64,000 nucleotides of DNA from Pyrenula massariospora (Eukaryota > Ascomycota > Eurotiomycetes > Pyrenulales > Pyrenulaceae). The stretch spans positions 1,240,001-1,304,000 of the forward strand of contig JAGFMI010000003.1 of assembly GCA_021030905.1 (NCBI GenBank), read 5' to 3'. The notes under the pieces were generated by a model. That model made no database searches. It was not told the origin of the DNA and saw only the letters and a program-made list of their open reading frames with translations. Both the position numbers and the translations under genes were made by a program. This document shows positions 63,101-64,000 of this stretch, in pieces (the stretch's first letter is position 1; each line of letters opens with the position of its first letter).

Positions 63101-64000
63101 ACAAACGTTGAACGCTTTCCATACTCAGGCACAAAAATGGATTACCAGCGTCATCGCCGTTGCTCCGCTGGATGTCAAAGGCCTGTTACAGACATATCTA
63201 TCAGAATATGACGACACTGGCGCATACGGCCACGTCTCTCTTGGTAGGTCCTTTGCCCTCGAAATGGGTTCTCAGATTCCTATTAGCGATCAGAGACTTC
63301 GAGCCGTCAAACAGAGTGGAGATCACACCGAAATCAATGTCGCTTCTGATTTTATTGCACAGTACACGACACGACAGGAATATCGCTATGCCGGGCTGCC
63401 AGAAAATGACCAAGAATGGCTCGATTATCGTCGGGCTGGAGAAACTTATCCAAAAAAGCCCTCGAGTACCGTTGCTGAAGCGGAAGAAGCTCAAGCTGTT
63501 CTTGCAGAGCTGAAGAAAAAAGCTGAAGGAGACCGCCATGTTTCTGTTGCTGAAGTTCGAGACGTACTTAGACGCGCAGCTTCTCTTTTGTGCAGAAGCA
63601 AAAGGGCTCAAAGCGCAATCATACATCACCTCGTCAGCATTCCATTCGAGATTTTCAGTAAAGGGTCGATCAAGCTCGGCATCTCCCTATGGCTCGGTGT
63701 TATCCACGAAAATCCTCGGATGGAGTCCCGCATTTTAGTCGAGATTGCTTTAGCATGGGAAAGATCCATCTCTCGGAAAATTGGCATCTTTAGCTCTCAA
63801 TTTCATTTTACAGACCCATTCTATGTCAAGGAGGAATTTGCTCCATCTGATAAGGAGCAATTGCTCAAGCAGCAGCAACTGGCGCAGAGTACTATATCAC
63901 CACACTTTCGCCTCCTTCAATTTTTTGAGAGCCACTTCAACGCCATCAGGCTCGGTACCGTTCATACGCAGACAGTCTTTGCTCGCATGATTCACAAAAC
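60133..64000 (+). CDS. STT4: Phosphatidylinositol 4-kinase Stt4, N-terminal part (3' end outside window)
   Basis: Type III alpha PI 4-kinase that makes PI4P at the plasma membrane. Exons 60133-60140 (8 nt), 60188-60371, 60420-62033 and 62097 to beyond the window; introns 47, 48 and 63 bp. The tiny first exon and the second give MDCTSTGIRRNAFAKLAALSHLG in two pieces, the conserved start. About 1236 residues are covered, all from the long helical-repeat region: FELTNALLSMGLKHP, RYAGRGRPFGAMLLQQGFM, LGRTLLRFIVSGASRG, RDSTLFRPYLAHLLEG, LGVIHENPRMESRILVEIALAWE and HFTDPFYVKEEFAPS. The PIK and kinase domains would lie downstream. Exon 4 stays open for 1904 nt to the end. No frame damage. Confidence 0.95.

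Overview
The window is nuclear DNA of a filamentous ascomycete (Pezizomycotina). The support is: many short introns (about 45-75 bp) with GT-AG ends and CTAAC/CTGAC-type branch sites, HET-domain genes, fungal Zn2Cys6 regulators, a Clr5-ankyrin protein, and fungal housekeeping orthologues (NAD isocitrate dehydrogenase subunit 1, Bud23, Svp26, a Chk2-type kinase, Stt4). The class cannot be fixed from the sequence. Gene models here were built by joining open frames at consensus splice sites; every complete model comes out as a whole number of codons, which is the main check I could make.

Layout. 1-16 kb is accessory: a GMC oxidoreductase (5' cut by the window) with an in-frame TGA, a small membrane protein, a large Clr5-ankyrin protein carrying a 24-bp minisatellite, a cysteine-rich secreted peptide, two decayed genes (one CorA-like), a HET protein, and a cysteine-rich single-pass surface protein. 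17-28 kb holds a DUF7702 membrane protein and a sugar/polyol-type neighbourhood: two Zn2Cys6 regulators, an MFS sugar transporter with a damaged splice donor, an SDR of the sorbose/polyol reductase type, and a broken xylitol/sorbitol dehydrogenase. This looks like a catabolic cluster partly in decay. 28-37 kb: a secreted HExxH metallopeptidase-like protein, a HET protein, a POT peptide transporter and a G+C-rich aldolase fragment. 37-48 kb: a HET-like gene, a TPR-CHAT protease and a caspase (C14) protease in tandem, and a truncated HET relic. Taken together, four HET loci, the Clr5-ankyrin gene and two caspase-fold proteases suggest an allorecognition or programmed-cell-death region.

48-64 kb is mostly housekeeping: BUD23, IDH1, SVP26, a Chk2-like kinase and the N-terminal two thirds of STT4. 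Between IDH1 and SVP26 sits the most interesting locus: a secreted precursor with four exact 72-nt repeat units, each ending in a dibasic site after a PKYWSQW segment, convergent with a UstYa-family (DUF3328) gene. This is the architecture of a kexin-processed fungal RiPP (dikaritin-like) locus reduced to two genes, with a core sequence I do not recognise.

Two 98-bp palindromic elements with matching termini, 32.6 kb apart, look like a miniature inverted-repeat element family.
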